Source: Gemmatales bacterium
GTDB lineage: Bacteria; Planctomycetota; Planctomycetia; Gemmatales; Gemmataceae
Assembly (NCBI GenBank): GCA_026004675.1
Contig: BPJP01000003.1
Location: 620,001 to 684,000 of the forward strand
Direction of reading: 5' to 3'
Length of the DNA stretch: 64,000 nt
The translations under genes and the position numbers were made by a program. The first letter of the stretch is position 1, and every line of letters starts with the position of its first letter. The notes under the pieces are model-generated. The model was not told the origin of the DNA. It saw nothing but the letters and a program-made list of their open reading frames with translations, and searched no databases. Positions 38,398 through 47,197 of the stretch are shown one piece after another.

Positions 38398-38604
38398 ATG
38401 CACACGACCAAATACGACTATGTCCCGAATGGTACTCGCGTGCTCAACATCACCGATGGCGAGCCGGGGTACATCGTAAACGGCTTCGCCTTCGACCCGG
38501 AGATCGGCTGGTTCGAATACGAGGTCGAAACCGAGTACGGCATCGAAGTCTGGAAACGCGACGAGTTCATTCTGTTCTCGGAGTTCGAGAACGACCACGC
38601 ATAG
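38398..38604 (+). CDS. Small acidic protein, 68 residues
   Basis: A good ribosome site (AAAGGAG) precedes the ATG. The sequence is strand-rich and acidic (ITDGEPGYIVNGFAFDPEIGWFEYEVETEYGIEVW), perhaps a small beta-barrel. It is first of five + strand small genes (38398-40058), each with its own GGAG-type site, diverging from the glycan-modification genes. Function is unknown. Confidence 0.6.
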   Translation: MHTTKYDYVPNGTRVLNITDGEPGYIVNGFAFDPEIGWFEYEVETEYGIEVWKRDEFILFSEFENDHA

Positions 38605-38631
38605 CACCGCATCAGCAAAAGGAGAATCACG

Positions 38632-38835
38632 ATGACGAATTTCGAATCGCTGGAATTCGCAACCGCCGCCGAGGCCATCGGCTTCGCCGCCACCAATCGC
38701 CCCGTGGCCATTCGCCTGGAGGGCAAGAACCTGGTCGTGCGCCAGGAAGACGCCGAACGCCTCGAAGCCGCCGGGGTCTCGTTCGCCTACCTGCATGAGC
38801 ACGAAGGCCGCCTCGTCACCGTCCCGGTCAACTGA
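38632..38835 (+). CDS. Small protein, 67 residues
   Basis: Preceded by AAAGGAG. The protein has FESLEFATAAEAIGFAA, VAIRLEGKNLVVRQEDAERLEAAGVSFAYL and a short basic end. It looks like a compact alpha/beta domain. It sits 27 bp after the previous small gene in the same direction. Function is unknown. Confidence 0.6.
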   Translation: MTNFESLEFATAAEAIGFAATNRPVAIRLEGKNLVVRQEDAERLEAAGVSFAYLHEHEGRLVTVPVN

Positions 38836-38931
38836 AGCCGAAACGCGCGGACCCCGCGCGTCGCGGCGGGTGGTTCCCGCCGCCTGATGATGGCAGCCGA
38901 TCCATCGCAACCTCCAACGAGGAGAAGAACC

Positions 38932-39324
38932 ATGTCGACGAAGAAGATCACCAAGAACCCGCCGGCTACCGCCAAGAAGGCCTCCAAGGCCAAGGCGACC
39001 CGGACCGCCAAGACCAAGGCGGCGGCCAGCGCCAAAACGCCGAAGGACGCCACGCCTCCGAAGGCCAAGGCTGACGCCAGGCCGAAGAAGCTCAGCGCCA
39101 TCGACGCCGCCGCCCAGGTGCTGGCCGAAACCGGCCAGGCGATGACCTGCAAGGAGCTGATCGAGGCGATGGCGAGCAAGGGGCTTTGGGCCAGCCCAGC
39201 TGGCAAGACGCCTCACGCCACGCTTTACGCCGCCATCCTTCGCGAGATCACTCACAAAGGCGACCAGGCCCGTTTCCAAAAGACCGAACGCGGCAAATTC
39301 GCCTCGGCCAACCTGGGAGGCTAG
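38932..39324 (+). CDS. HARE-HTH protein with histone-H1-like tail
   Basis: A 130-residue protein. Residues 1-55 are a Lys/Ala/Thr/Pro tail (KKASKAKATRTAKTKAAASA) like histone H1 or AlgP tails. Residues 56-130 (AAAQVLAETGQAMTCKELIEAM and PHATLYAAILREITHKG) match the HARE-HTH/HB1 winged helix, found with restriction and chromatin proteins. The ATG at 38932 has GAGGAG upstream. A DNA-binding, nucleoid-type role is inferred. Confidence 0.7.
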   Translation: MSTKKITKNPPATAKKASKAKATRTAKTKAAASAKTPKDATPPKAKADARPKKLSAIDAAAQVLAETGQAMTCKELIEAMASKGLWASPAGKTPHATLYAAILREITHKGDQARFQKTERGKFASANLGG

Positions 39325-39327
39325 ACC

Positions 39328-39705
39328 ATGCGACGAACACAACGCGAGGTCGAGTTCGAAGTGTTCCGCGGCCGACTGGCCCGCCACGTGCGGTTCCCCG
39401 ACGGCCGTGGTTACACCCATCATTGCACGCTCGAAGTGCTCGAGCAGGTCGCGTTCGCCGCCGAAGAGCGGGCAGCCGAAGGCGTCACCACGCAAGAGTT
39501 GTGGGACATGCTTGCCGATCTGCCGACAACGCAAATCTCCGTCGCCCTCGACTTCCTCAAGGACCGAGGCTGTCTCGAAACGCGCGGCCGGCGGTCGTAT
39601 CCCGCCACGGCCACGCTCTATGAAGACGCGATGACCGAGTTCCACTACTTGGCCCACGTGGCGAGCGAGAGACCCGATGCGTCGTCGCCGCCACCTGGCT
39701 TCTGA
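39328..39705 (+). CDS. Hypothetical protein, possible winged helix
   Basis: A 125-residue protein beginning three bases after the HARE-HTH gene. The segment GVTTQELWDMLADLPTTQISVALDFLKDRGCLETRG has the helix-turn-helix-wing rhythm of a MarR/ArsR-like domain. The N-terminal strand block (EVFRGRLARHVRFPDGRGYTHHC) is unlike these. Likely a small regulator of the element. Confidence 0.55.
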   Translation: MRRTQREVEFEVFRGRLARHVRFPDGRGYTHHCTLEVLEQVAFAAEERAAEGVTTQELWDMLADLPTTQISVALDFLKDRGCLETRGRRSYPATATLYEDAMTEFHYLAHVASERPDASSPPPGF

Positions 39706-39725
39706 CCCGAACGGAGGACCATCCC

Positions 39726-40058
39726 ATGGACCGCGACCTGTTGAAAATGACTGCCGAAATCGACCAGATGCGAGCCGAGGCCCGCGAGATCCTCGCCACC
39801 ATGCCTGGCGGCGACCTGGTCGGGTTCTTCCGCGATTGCGCTGCCGGCCGACCGCCCGAACACGAACCTCGCCTGGTCGGCCTGCTGGCGGCTCTGGCCA
39901 TCTTCGATCTGTGTCGAGCGCGAGACACCGACGCGCCGCCTCATGCCTGTCCACGCTGCGGCGAGGACGACATCGACCGCCTGGTCTGGGTCGATGACGA
40001 CCTGGTCCGCTGCGAGAGCTGCGGCACCATCTACGATCCGAATGCGCCGAAGAACTGA
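39726..40058 (+). CDS. Zinc-ribbon protein
   Basis: A 110-residue protein with a helical N-terminus (LLKMTAEIDQMRAEAREIL) and a C-terminal ribbon: CPRCGEDDIDRLVWVDDDLVRCESCG, that is CPxCG-x17-CxxCG. The site GGAGG lies just before the ATG. It is last in the five-gene + strand run. A nucleic-acid-binding or protein-contact role is likely. Confidence 0.65.
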   Translation: MDRDLLKMTAEIDQMRAEAREILATMPGGDLVGFFRDCAAGRPPEHEPRLVGLLAALAIFDLCRARDTDAPPHACPRCGEDDIDRLVWVDDDLVRCESCGTIYDPNAPKN

Positions 40059-40084
40059 CCAAACCCGACAACCGCATCGCCCAC

Positions 40085-40110
40085 GAGACCCGCAGGCCGG
40101 GTCTCTTCTC
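40085..40110. terminator. Hairpin between converging genes
   Basis: A perfect 8-bp stem (GAGACCCG/CGGGTCTC, five-base loop) at 40085-40105 is followed by TTCTCGTT on the + strand. It lies between the end of the zinc-ribbon gene and the converging DUF1937 gene. Confidence 0.6.
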
Positions 40111-40127
40111 GTTGGTCGCCTCGATTC

Positions 40128-40571
40128 TCATCGCGACTCCTCGTTTGCGCCCTCGGCCGCCCTGGGCGTCGAAGCCGCCTGGTTTGACGCTCGGTACGCC
40201 TCGGCCTCGCCGGACGCGACACGGGCCAACGTGGGCGAAACGTTGGCCAAATCCGGGGCCAGATACCGCACCGGCTTGCCCAGCTCCCGCGCGATCCGAA
40301 CTTCTTCCCGCACGCCGACGCTCTTTTCCCAACCTTCGAGCATCAACACGACCACCTCGTCGCAACGCGCCAGCAACTCGCGGTCGTAGCGCTGCCAGAA
40401 CGACCAATCCGCCGGCAGGCCGTATTGCACCAGCGGATGGCTGTGGACGATCGGCGAAAAAGCCGGCAGGCCTTGGTGCAAGAGGCCTGCAACCGCCCGG
40501 CAGGCGTCGCGATAGCGCTGCTCACAAACGGTCGGATCGTCATGCGAATATGGACTGGCCAGATAGATCAT
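40128..40571 (-). CDS. DUF1937-like (nucleoside deoxyribosyltransferase fold) protein
   Basis: A 147-residue protein starting MIYLASPYSHDDPTVCEQRY. Later come SPIVHSHPLVQYGLP, WSFWQRYDRELLARCDEVVVLMLEGWEKSVGVREEVRIARELG. This is the pattern of DUF1937/nucleoside 2-deoxyribosyltransferase-like phage proteins, and a role in nucleotide metabolism is likely. The ATG at 40571 has GGAGG upstream and overlaps the methyltransferase stop by four bases. Confidence 0.75.
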   Translation of the reverse strand: MIYLASPYSHDDPTVCEQRYRDACRAVAGLLHQGLPAFSPIVHSHPLVQYGLPADWSFWQRYDRELLARCDEVVVLMLEGWEKSVGVREEVRIARELGKPVRYLAPDLANVSPTLARVASGEAEAYRASNQAASTPRAAEGANEESR

Positions 40572-41893
40572 GTTTTGGCCTCCTCTGGTGCAGGAATGCG
40601 TTCGCCCTTCTGACCGGTGAACTTCTCGAAGCGCTGGACGATGACGTCGCAATAGAGCGGGTCGAGTTCCATCAGGAAGGCCTTGCGGCCGGTCTGCTCG
40701 GCAGCGATCAACGTCGAACCGCTGCCGCCGAAGAGGTCCAGCACGTTCTCTCCCGGCCGCGATGAGTACTGGATGGCCCGCACCGCCAGCTCGACGGGCT
40801 TCTCGGTCAGATGGATCATGTTCTGCGGGTTGACCTTCTTGACATGCCACAGGTCGGTGGCGTTGTTGGGACCGAAGAACTGGTGGCCGGCCCCTTCTCG
40901 CCAGCCGTAGAAGGCCAGCTCGAAGCAACCCATGTAGTCCTTCCGCGTCAGCACCGGATGCTGCTTGTCCCAGACGATACCTTGGCTGAAATAGAGGCCG
41001 CAGGCTTTCAGCACCGGCGGGTAATTGCCGAGGTTGGCATAGCCGCCCCAGATGTAAAACGACCGGCCGGGTTCGAGCACGCGAGCGATCTGACCGAACC
41101 AGGCGTGCAACATCTCGTCGAACGTATCTTCCGAAACGAAGTCGTTGGCAAGCGGCCTGTCTTTGGGCCGCATCTTCTTGCGGGCCTTGGCCGGGTCGGT
41201 GACGCCGCGAGCGACATCGAACGACTGGTGGTGCATCTTTTGCGACAGGTCCGGGTGCGAGCTGAGGCCGGCGGCGATGGCTGTGCTCGAGCGCGGCTCG
41301 ACCTTGACGTTGTAGGGTGGATCGGTGTTGACCAGGTGGATCGTTTCTCCGTCCAAAAGGCGGTCCACATCTTCGGTCTTGCCGGCGTCGCCGCAGAGCA
41401 GACGGTGTTGGCCGAGAATCCACAGGTCGCCAGGCCGCGTGGTCGCTTCGTCCGGCGGCTCGGGCACCTCGTCGGGGTCGCACAGCCCCTGCTTGACGCC
41501 GGGGTCGAGCAGTTTGGCCAGCTCGTCCTGGTCGAAGCCGAGCAGGCCGAGATCGTAGTCCAGCGCCTGCAACTCGCCCAGCTCGATCGGCAGAAGATCG
41601 TAGTCCCAGTCGGACAGTTCGTTGGTCTTGTTGTCGGCGATGCGATAGGCCTTGATCTGCTCGGGTGTCAATTCCGTCGCCACATGGACCGGCACCTTTT
41701 CGAGGCCGAGCTTCTGTGCCGCCTTGTAGCGGGTGTGGCCGACGATGATGACGCCCTCGGCATCGACCACGATGGGCTGGCGAAAGCCGAACTCGCGGAT
41801 CGACTGGGCGACGGCGTCCACGGCGTCATCGTTGTGCCGCGGGTTGTTGTCGTAGGGCCTGATGTCGGCGAGCTTGCGAAGGGTGATCTTCAT
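40568..41893 (-). CDS. ParB-like domain fused to DNA methyltransferase
   Basis: A 441-residue protein. The N-terminal ParB/Srx-like domain reads LADIRPYDNNPRHNDDAVDAVAQSI, with GHTRYKAA at 52-59. A linker leads to a beta-class adenine/N4-cytosine methyltransferase: GDLWILGQHRLLCGD, catalytic DPPY (191-194), and SAM motif VLDLFGGSGSTLIAAE near the end. This fusion is common in phages, where it methylates element DNA. The ATG at 41893 follows GGAGGA. No cognate restriction enzyme is adjacent. Confidence 0.9.
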   Translation of the reverse strand: MKITLRKLADIRPYDNNPRHNDDAVDAVAQSIREFGFRQPIVVDAEGVIIVGHTRYKAAQKLGLEKVPVHVATELTPEQIKAYRIADNKTNELSDWDYDLLPIELGELQALDYDLGLLGFDQDELAKLLDPGVKQGLCDPDEVPEPPDEATTRPGDLWILGQHRLLCGDAGKTEDVDRLLDGETIHLVNTDPPYNVKVEPRSSTAIAAGLSSHPDLSQKMHHQSFDVARGVTDPAKARKKMRPKDRPLANDFVSEDTFDEMLHAWFGQIARVLEPGRSFYIWGGYANLGNYPPVLKACGLYFSQGIVWDKQHPVLTRKDYMGCFELAFYGWREGAGHQFFGPNNATDLWHVKKVNPQNMIHLTEKPVELAVRAIQYSSRPGENVLDLFGGSGSTLIAAEQTGRKAFLMELDPLYCDVIVQRFEKFTGQKGERIPAPEEAKT

Positions 41894-42153
41894 GGTTCTC
41901 CTCCTTCCGGGTGCCGCGTGGCGTATTCCACAACCTCGCGGCAAAGTTGGACAAACTCCTCGTTGGTCATCGTGGACTTGGCACGATTGACCTCCTTGTG
42001 CAGTACCTGCACCTTCTCGATGCGGTGCTCGCCGCCGTTCCGCACGGGTACGACGTGGTCCAGCGACGCCATATCGGGCGTGAGCGGTCGGCCGGTCAGG
42101 GCGCAGCGGTAGCCCTGCCACTCTAGCAGTTGCAGGACGTTGCCCGTGGTCAC
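41890..42153 (-). CDS. HNH endonuclease
   Basis: An 87-residue protein from GTG at 42153. It has CALTGRPL, then LDHVVPVRNGGEHRIEKVQVLHKEVNRAK, the HNH core with its zinc-side and catalytic His. It overlaps the methyltransferase start by four bases, and its GTG overlaps the stop of the upstream gene (GTGA), which favours this start. An ATG at 42309 with GGGAGG would add 52 poorly conserved-looking residues that overlap another frame. Confidence 0.7.
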   Translation of the reverse strand: MTTGNVLQLLEWQGYRCALTGRPLTPDMASLDHVVPVRNGGEHRIEKVQVLHKEVNRAKSTMTNEEFVQLCREVVEYATRHPEGGEP

Positions 42154-42509
42154 AGGTCCGTGCGGCCGCTCCGGTTTCGTAGGGGTACATAGCGCTGATC
42201 CAACCGAGGCAGATGGCCTGCCCAGAACTTCCATGTCGTCGGGTCGAGCAGTCGAGTCCTCAGGCGAGCATCCAAGGACGCTTTCATGCTCCGAGCAGCA
42301 TCGTTCCATGTGGTGAACCTCCCTTTGAATTGAGGGACTTGGGCAATTCGTCCCTGGCTGATGATGTTCCGCCAACCCTGAACCATGCAGTGGGCGGCCC
42401 GCGCCCAGGGATCGGCAAGCATCCGGTGGTTGCGGTGATCGACATCCAGCCGGGCTTTCAATGCAGCGGCGGCTTGCTTCCAGGTTGTGGTGCGTGGGTC
42501 GCTGTTCAT
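42150..42509 (-). CDS. Hypothetical protein with internal repeat
   Basis: A 119-residue protein with two similar units, TWKQAAAALKARLDVDHRNHRML and TWNDAARSMKASLDARLRTRLL. This supports real coding in a region where two frames are open. It ends in a GTGA overlap with the HNH gene. No ribosome site is clear. Function is unknown. Confidence 0.45.
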   Translation of the reverse strand: MNSDPRTTTWKQAAAALKARLDVDHRNHRMLADPWARAAHCMVQGWRNIISQGRIAQVPQFKGRFTTWNDAARSMKASLDARLRTRLLDPTTWKFWAGHLPRLDQRYVPLRNRSGRTDL

Positions 42510-42615
42510 GGCAAACGTTCGGACAAGTGAAAGAAACTGTCCTTATCTTGGCGGCTGTTCCCGCGGCGGTTTTTGCGCCTTTTTTGCGCTGGAAGTACCT
42601 AGCTGGGCCGCTGAC

Positions 42616-42809
42616 GTAACCTCTTGGCGTGCAAGATGATAAACAGAAAAAAAAGAATTATTGCATTTATTGCATTTTTGCGCCCCCTCTCGCGCCGGCC
42701 CTTTTTCGCCTGCGCGATACACCCCCAGCGCAATAAAGCAATAAATAGGTAACCTCTTGGTCCACGAGAGCTTACGTTAGCGCAATTATTCGGCAATAAA
42801 TGGCAATAA
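42616..42809. repeat. Iteron-like AT-rich locus (GCAATAA x6)
   Basis: Within the gap 42510-42813, GCAATAA or its complement occurs six times, in three pairs: 42658 and 42667, 42730 and 42738, and 42793 and 42803, with 8-10 bp spacing within pairs. Two direct copies of GTAACCTCTTGG (42616-42627 and 42749-42760) bracket most of it. It adjoins the end of the primase-helicase gene. Clustered short repeats in AT-rich DNA beside replication genes are typical of phage or plasmid origins. Confidence 0.55.
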
Positions 42810-42813
42810 TCGG

Positions 42814-44928
42814 TCACGATGACTCCTCCTCGCTGTCGACCGAATCGAGCAGGCGATAGGCCAGTCCCGGTCGGCCCCGGCCTCCGGTCAGGACCGTGTG
42901 CACCTCGATCAGCCGCTGTTCCACCAGCGTCTGCCGTACTTCTTCATGCTCCCGAGTGCTCCACGGCAGCTTGCGGTTGATCCTCCAGAACGGCATCCAC
43001 GCGTCGCCATTCTGCTCCCGCCATTGCGCCAGCACTTCCAGAAGCCGCTTGCGCTTCGCGTCGAAGTCGTTTTCGCTGGCATAGCGACTGGCCATGAAGA
43101 GCATGCGACGGACGTGGTGGTCGATGAAAGCGCCGGCCCAGCTGGCAGCCTCAGCGCTGATTTGCGGCTGCTGGCGGCAAACGCTGCAAGCATAGATGAG
43201 CGCCAATCGCCGAGCCTGTTCGTAGGCGCGAGCCCAGATGGCCATTGCCGCCGGGTCGTTCCGGTCCTGTGCCCGGTCGTATTCTGCTTCCGCTCGCAAG
43301 CGGAGTTCGCGGAAGGCTCTCTCGGCTTCGGGCGTGTGCGACACCAGTCGGGGTTTGGGATGTTCGTCGCCGAGGTTGCCTCGCGGCCGGAAGTCGGCCC
43401 ACCAGCGGGCGGCGGTGATGATCGATTCGGGAAGCGGCCGTTGCGTGTCGTCCCGGCCGGCACCCCGTCGCCGGCATTCCAGGATCAAGAGCCGCGCCAA
43501 AAAGCCGTTGGTCAGCAGGCGTGCCGACAGCGATTCGTAAAAGTGCTTGGGCACGGCCGTACCGAACAGGCACAGGCACGGCTGGTCGATTACCGACCGT
43601 TCCCGCCCCGCCTTAGCCCGCATGACATACATCGTCGAGGCGGCGGAGTACATCTGCAGCAGCATGGAGACGATCTGCTCGTGCCGGGCGTCCTTCGCCT
43701 GACTGACTCGCAAGAGCAGGCCATCGATCTCATCGACCTGAAAGAGGGTCGCCGGCTGGGCGAAGAGGCGGTCCTCGATCCCTTCGCCGCTGGCGAACGA
43801 CGTGCCCAGGCCGTCGGCCAAGCCCGCCGCGAGAAGAATACGGGCGTTGACTTTGCGGGCGTGGTCCTTGCCGACACCCGAGTTGGCCAGGCTGAGGATG
43901 TACAGGTTGGTGCGGTTGTCCATGGCATCGCGCACCTTGCGGCCGGCCAGAAACGCCTGCAGCGCCAAGGCGCCGGCGAAGGCCAGCACCGGTTCCGGAT
44001 AAGGCGCTGTGTCCAGGGTGTAGTGCATGACTTCGTCGACAAAGCCGGGCACATGCAATAGTTGGTCCGATACCGGTCCCGGGTCGGCGTTTTCGGCTGT
44101 GTCGTCGTCATCGAGCCTCTCGGCGTACGTCTGCCCGAAGTGGTTCTCCACGAGGGCAACCGACACCGAATCGGGTTCGTGCTTAGCGATGCTCGCGGCA
44201 ATGGTTTCCACTTCACGCATCGGCAGCGGCGGCGCGCAACGGTCGCGGTTGACCTGGAGCAACGCCGCTCCGATCTCGGCAGCGGACATGCCGACACGCC
44301 GCATCGACCCCGCCAGACGGGCCAGCGCGGCATTGCGTTGGCCTTGCGGGATCGCATTGCCGATCGTTCGAGGCGTTCCGTTGGCCGACGGGCGAGACGC
44401 CGTCGCCAGGGAGTCGAGTTCCTGGACGAGCCATGCCGGCGGCTCGGCAAGCCGGTTGGCGGGCTGATCCAATTCCATTCCTTCGACCCAGCGGTATTCG
44501 CCCTGCGCGGTCCGGCTGGGCGGCACGACGATGTAGCCGCCGTCGGTACGGATATCGACGCCTGGAGCCAGCTTGCCCGTCGAGCACTTCCACGCTTTGC
44601 CATCAGGTCGGCGAAAGACGACGTGCCGCCCGCCGCGGGGAGTCAACGCGATAGCCCCGGCCGAAGCGAGGTCCGCCGCTTCGTCGGGATCACTCGGCCA
44701 GGAGTTCCCTGAGCCGTCAATGTCGAGCACGAGCAGCCCGGCGGTCGGGATGCCGATGTTGGCCTCCGGTCGCTCTGCCCACCACTGCTCGATCCTGTCG
44801 GCATCGGTCGTGGCGTCATGGAAGCCGTGCGCCGTCAGTGGAGCCTTGCCGCCCGGCGCGCACGGGAAGACCGGATAGCCCGCCTCGGCATAGCGAAGTG
44901 CAGCGGCGGCCAGATGGGTCGGCCTCAC
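42814..44928 (-). CDS. Prim-Pol / DUF3987 primase-helicase
   Basis: A 704-residue protein. Residues 1-about 170 form a bifunctional primase/polymerase domain (LRYAEAGYPVFPCAPGGKAPLTAHGF, WWAERPEANIGIPT, LLVLDIDGSG). The centre is a DUF3987-type ATPase with Walker A ANSGVGKDHAR and Walker B FQVDEIDGLLL. It should start replication of the element. Start GTG at 44928 overlaps the helicase stop (GTGA); the longer open frame upstream is the helicase gene read out of frame. Confidence 0.87.
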   Translation of the reverse strand: MRPTHLAAAALRYAEAGYPVFPCAPGGKAPLTAHGFHDATTDADRIEQWWAERPEANIGIPTAGLLVLDIDGSGNSWPSDPDEAADLASAGAIALTPRGGRHVVFRRPDGKAWKCSTGKLAPGVDIRTDGGYIVVPPSRTAQGEYRWVEGMELDQPANRLAEPPAWLVQELDSLATASRPSANGTPRTIGNAIPQGQRNAALARLAGSMRRVGMSAAEIGAALLQVNRDRCAPPLPMREVETIAASIAKHEPDSVSVALVENHFGQTYAERLDDDDTAENADPGPVSDQLLHVPGFVDEVMHYTLDTAPYPEPVLAFAGALALQAFLAGRKVRDAMDNRTNLYILSLANSGVGKDHARKVNARILLAAGLADGLGTSFASGEGIEDRLFAQPATLFQVDEIDGLLLRVSQAKDARHEQIVSMLLQMYSAASTMYVMRAKAGRERSVIDQPCLCLFGTAVPKHFYESLSARLLTNGFLARLLILECRRRGAGRDDTQRPLPESIITAARWWADFRPRGNLGDEHPKPRLVSHTPEAERAFRELRLRAEAEYDRAQDRNDPAAMAIWARAYEQARRLALIYACSVCRQQPQISAEAASWAGAFIDHHVRRMLFMASRYASENDFDAKRKRLLEVLAQWREQNGDAWMPFWRINRKLPWSTREHEEVRQTLVEQRLIEVHTVLTGGRGRPGLAYRLLDSVDSEEESS

Positions 44929-46616
44929 CAGGGCACCTCCTCTGCGCTGACAGCATTGGCCCCAAACGGGAAGTCGACATCCTCTTCGGTCCAGCAGCTT
45001 TCGTCCGGCACCGGCGGCATCTCGCCCAGCTCGTAGCCGATGATGCGGTCGAACCTCTCGCCGGCGACGCTGCGGACGGTGATCGCTCGCGTCGGTGCCA
45101 GATGGCCGGCCTCGGCCAGGTCGACGGCCTCCTCGGCTGTCTCCGGCACCGGCACCTGCGACCGCTCTTTCCACCACTGGACAGCCTTGTGCCGCGCGTA
45201 TCCCGAATGCTCGAAGCAGACCCATTCCGACTTGTAGTCATGCCAGCCGATTCGGTAGTCGACCCGCATCGTCTTGGGCGCATCCTCGCCAGCGCCGCGT
45301 TTGCTGTGCACGCTGTAGCACACGTCGTGCACCTGGTAGCGGGTCGTGGTCGCCTGGCCGGAGAGGATGCCGGCGTCGCTCGCCTTGGCCTCATGCTTTT
45401 GCCGCTCAGGCGGCGGGAACTCGTAGCCGCAATCGGGGCAGCGGGCATAGCCAGCGGCGATTACCGAGTTGCACTCGGGACACTGCTTCGCCGGTGCCTG
45501 GCCATTGCCCGTGTCGCGTTCCTTTACCTTGATCCGGTCCACCGGCCCGTGCCGCAGGACATTGCCGCCGAAGTCGAGCACCAGGCAGTTCTGTTTGCCC
45601 GGATGCAGCCGGAAGCCACGCCCGACCATCTGGTAGTACAGGCCTGGCGACATGGTCGGCCGCAGCAGGACCACGCAGTCGATGTATGGCGCGTCGAAGC
45701 CGGTCGTGAGCACGTTGACATTGCACAGATACTTCAATTCGCCGCGTCGAAAGCGACCAAGAATCATTTCACGCTCCTTGATCGGTGTTCCGCCGGTGAC
45801 GAAGCCGCACTCGATGCCGTGCTTCTCGCGCAGTACGCGGACGATGTGCCGGCCGTGCTTGATCCCGCTGGCGAAGACCAAGACTGCCTGGCGGTCCTGC
45901 GTGTACTGGACGACCTCGCGACAGGCGGCCTCGACGAGTTGGTCGTCGTCCATCAGATCTTCGACTTCGTCGGCCACGAACTCGCCGGCCCGCACATGCA
46001 GCCGATCGAAGTCGGCCCTGCTTGCCCTCGCCTTGGTCACCAATGGGCACAAGTAACCCTGGACGATCAGCTCGCGCACGCCGACCTCGTAGCAAATGTG
46101 GTTGAGAAACCCGTCCGGCGTGCAGATCGGCCCGCTCTTCAACCGGAATGGCGTGGCCGTGAAGCCGATGATCCGCACGTTGGGGTTGACCGTCTTGGCA
46201 TCGGCGAGGAACTGCCGGTACATGCCGTCGCCCTCAGGCGCGATCATGTGCGCTTCGTCGATGATGACAAGATCGAAAGCGTCCAGCTCGCAAGCTCTCT
46301 TGTAGACCGATTGGATGCCGGCGATGATCACGGCGTGCTCGGTGTCGCGCCGCTTGAGACCGGCCGAGTAGATGCCGAAGCGGACGTCGGGGCAGACCTT
46401 CTTCAGCTTGTCGGCGGCCTGCTCGAGCAGCTCCTTGACATGCGCCAAAATCAGCACGCGGCCCTGCCACAGCCCGACGGCGTCCTTGCAGATCGACGCC
46501 ATCACCGGCGTCTTGCCCCCGGCGGTCGGGATGACGACGCAGGGGTTGTCGTCGCGCTGGCGCAGATGCTCATAGACAGCTGCGATCGCTTCGTGCTGGT
46601 ACGGGCGAAGTTGCAT
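44925..46616 (-). CDS. SF2 DEAH helicase, phage type
   Basis: A 563-residue protein: QLRPYQHEAI (Q motif), PTAGGKTPV (Walker A), DLVIIDEAHMI (DEAH), GFTATPFRL, TTGFDAPYIDCVV, and QMVGRGFRLHPGK. A zinc ribbon (CPECNSVIAAGYARCPDCG) and a C-terminal domain follow. It fits phage-encoded replication or recombination helicases. Two adjacent ATGs (46619 and 46616) follow GGAGG by one and four bases; I prefer the second. It is coupled to the primase gene. Confidence 0.87.
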   Translation of the reverse strand: MQLRPYQHEAIAAVYEHLRQRDDNPCVVIPTAGGKTPVMASICKDAVGLWQGRVLILAHVKELLEQAADKLKKVCPDVRFGIYSAGLKRRDTEHAVIIAGIQSVYKRACELDAFDLVIIDEAHMIAPEGDGMYRQFLADAKTVNPNVRIIGFTATPFRLKSGPICTPDGFLNHICYEVGVRELIVQGYLCPLVTKARASRADFDRLHVRAGEFVADEVEDLMDDDQLVEAACREVVQYTQDRQAVLVFASGIKHGRHIVRVLREKHGIECGFVTGGTPIKEREMILGRFRRGELKYLCNVNVLTTGFDAPYIDCVVLLRPTMSPGLYYQMVGRGFRLHPGKQNCLVLDFGGNVLRHGPVDRIKVKERDTGNGQAPAKQCPECNSVIAAGYARCPDCGYEFPPPERQKHEAKASDAGILSGQATTTRYQVHDVCYSVHSKRGAGEDAPKTMRVDYRIGWHDYKSEWVCFEHSGYARHKAVQWWKERSQVPVPETAEEAVDLAEAGHLAPTRAITVRSVAGERFDRIIGYELGEMPPVPDESCWTEEDVDFPFGANAVSAEEVPW

Positions 46617-46630
46617 CATCCCTCCGAGCT

Positions 46631-47197
46631 TCACCTCGTGTCGACATCGCCATCCGATGCCATCGGTTCGCCATTGCGGCGTTTGCCGCCGCGCTGGCTC
46701 CGCAACTCCTTTTCGGTGATGCGGATGCCTGCGTTGATCCGGGCGCAGGGGCGGCAGATGCGGTTGCCCGGTCCGCTCGAATCGAACCACTGGCCGCACT
46801 TGAGACACTTTCGCTTTTTCCGTTTTGGGTCCGCGGTCAGAGGTGCCATGGTCGCCGCTTCGCTGATGCGGACCACGGTCTTGCCACCAGGCACGGTATG
46901 GCACTTGGCGATGGCGAGCCGGACCACCTGGCAATCGTCGTGGTAGGCGCCAGCGGTTTCGAGGGCGTCGAGCACGCTCTTGAGGCAGTTATCGACGTCG
47001 CGCCGGCGCCGGTCGGGCGGATAAAGCTCGATGTCGACAGCCAGCGGTCCGGCCAGCGGCTCGACCCCTTCGCCGGCCAGGATCGCCATGACCTGGCGAC
47101 GAAAGCGTCTTCCCGTGCGGCTGATCAGCGTCCGCGTCCCGACCCGCCGCCAATAGTGATTGATCGACGGCGGATAGGGGAGTTCGACTGTGAGCAT
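46631..47197 (-). CDS. RusA-like Holliday junction resolvase with zinc-finger tail
   Basis: A 188-residue protein. The RusA domain shows LPYPPSINHYWRR, LAVDIELYPPDRRRRDVDNCLKSVLDAL (catalytic Asp cluster) and GAYHDDCQVVRLAIAK. An added tail has CLKCGQWFDSSGPGNRICRPC, a four-Cys zinc site. It resolves recombination branches in phage-type replication. The ATG at 47197 overlaps the previous stop by one base. Confidence 0.87.
   Translation of the reverse strand: MLTVELPYPPSINHYWRRVGTRTLISRTGRRFRRQVMAILAGEGVEPLAGPLAVDIELYPPDRRRRDVDNCLKSVLDALETAGAYHDDCQVVRLAIAKCHTVPGGKTVVRISEAATMAPLTADPKRKKRKCLKCGQWFDSSGPGNRICRPCARINAGIRITEKELRSQRGGKRRNGEPMASDGDVDTR

Noticed and set aside
42599..42817. 72-codon - strand frame in the iteron region
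   Set aside because: No ribosome site, low-complexity KKGRRERGRK stretch, and it covers the repeat cluster.
44838..46946. 702-codon + strand frame
   Set aside because: Complement of the helicase and primase genes, with low-complexity composition; high GC keeps the antisense frame open.
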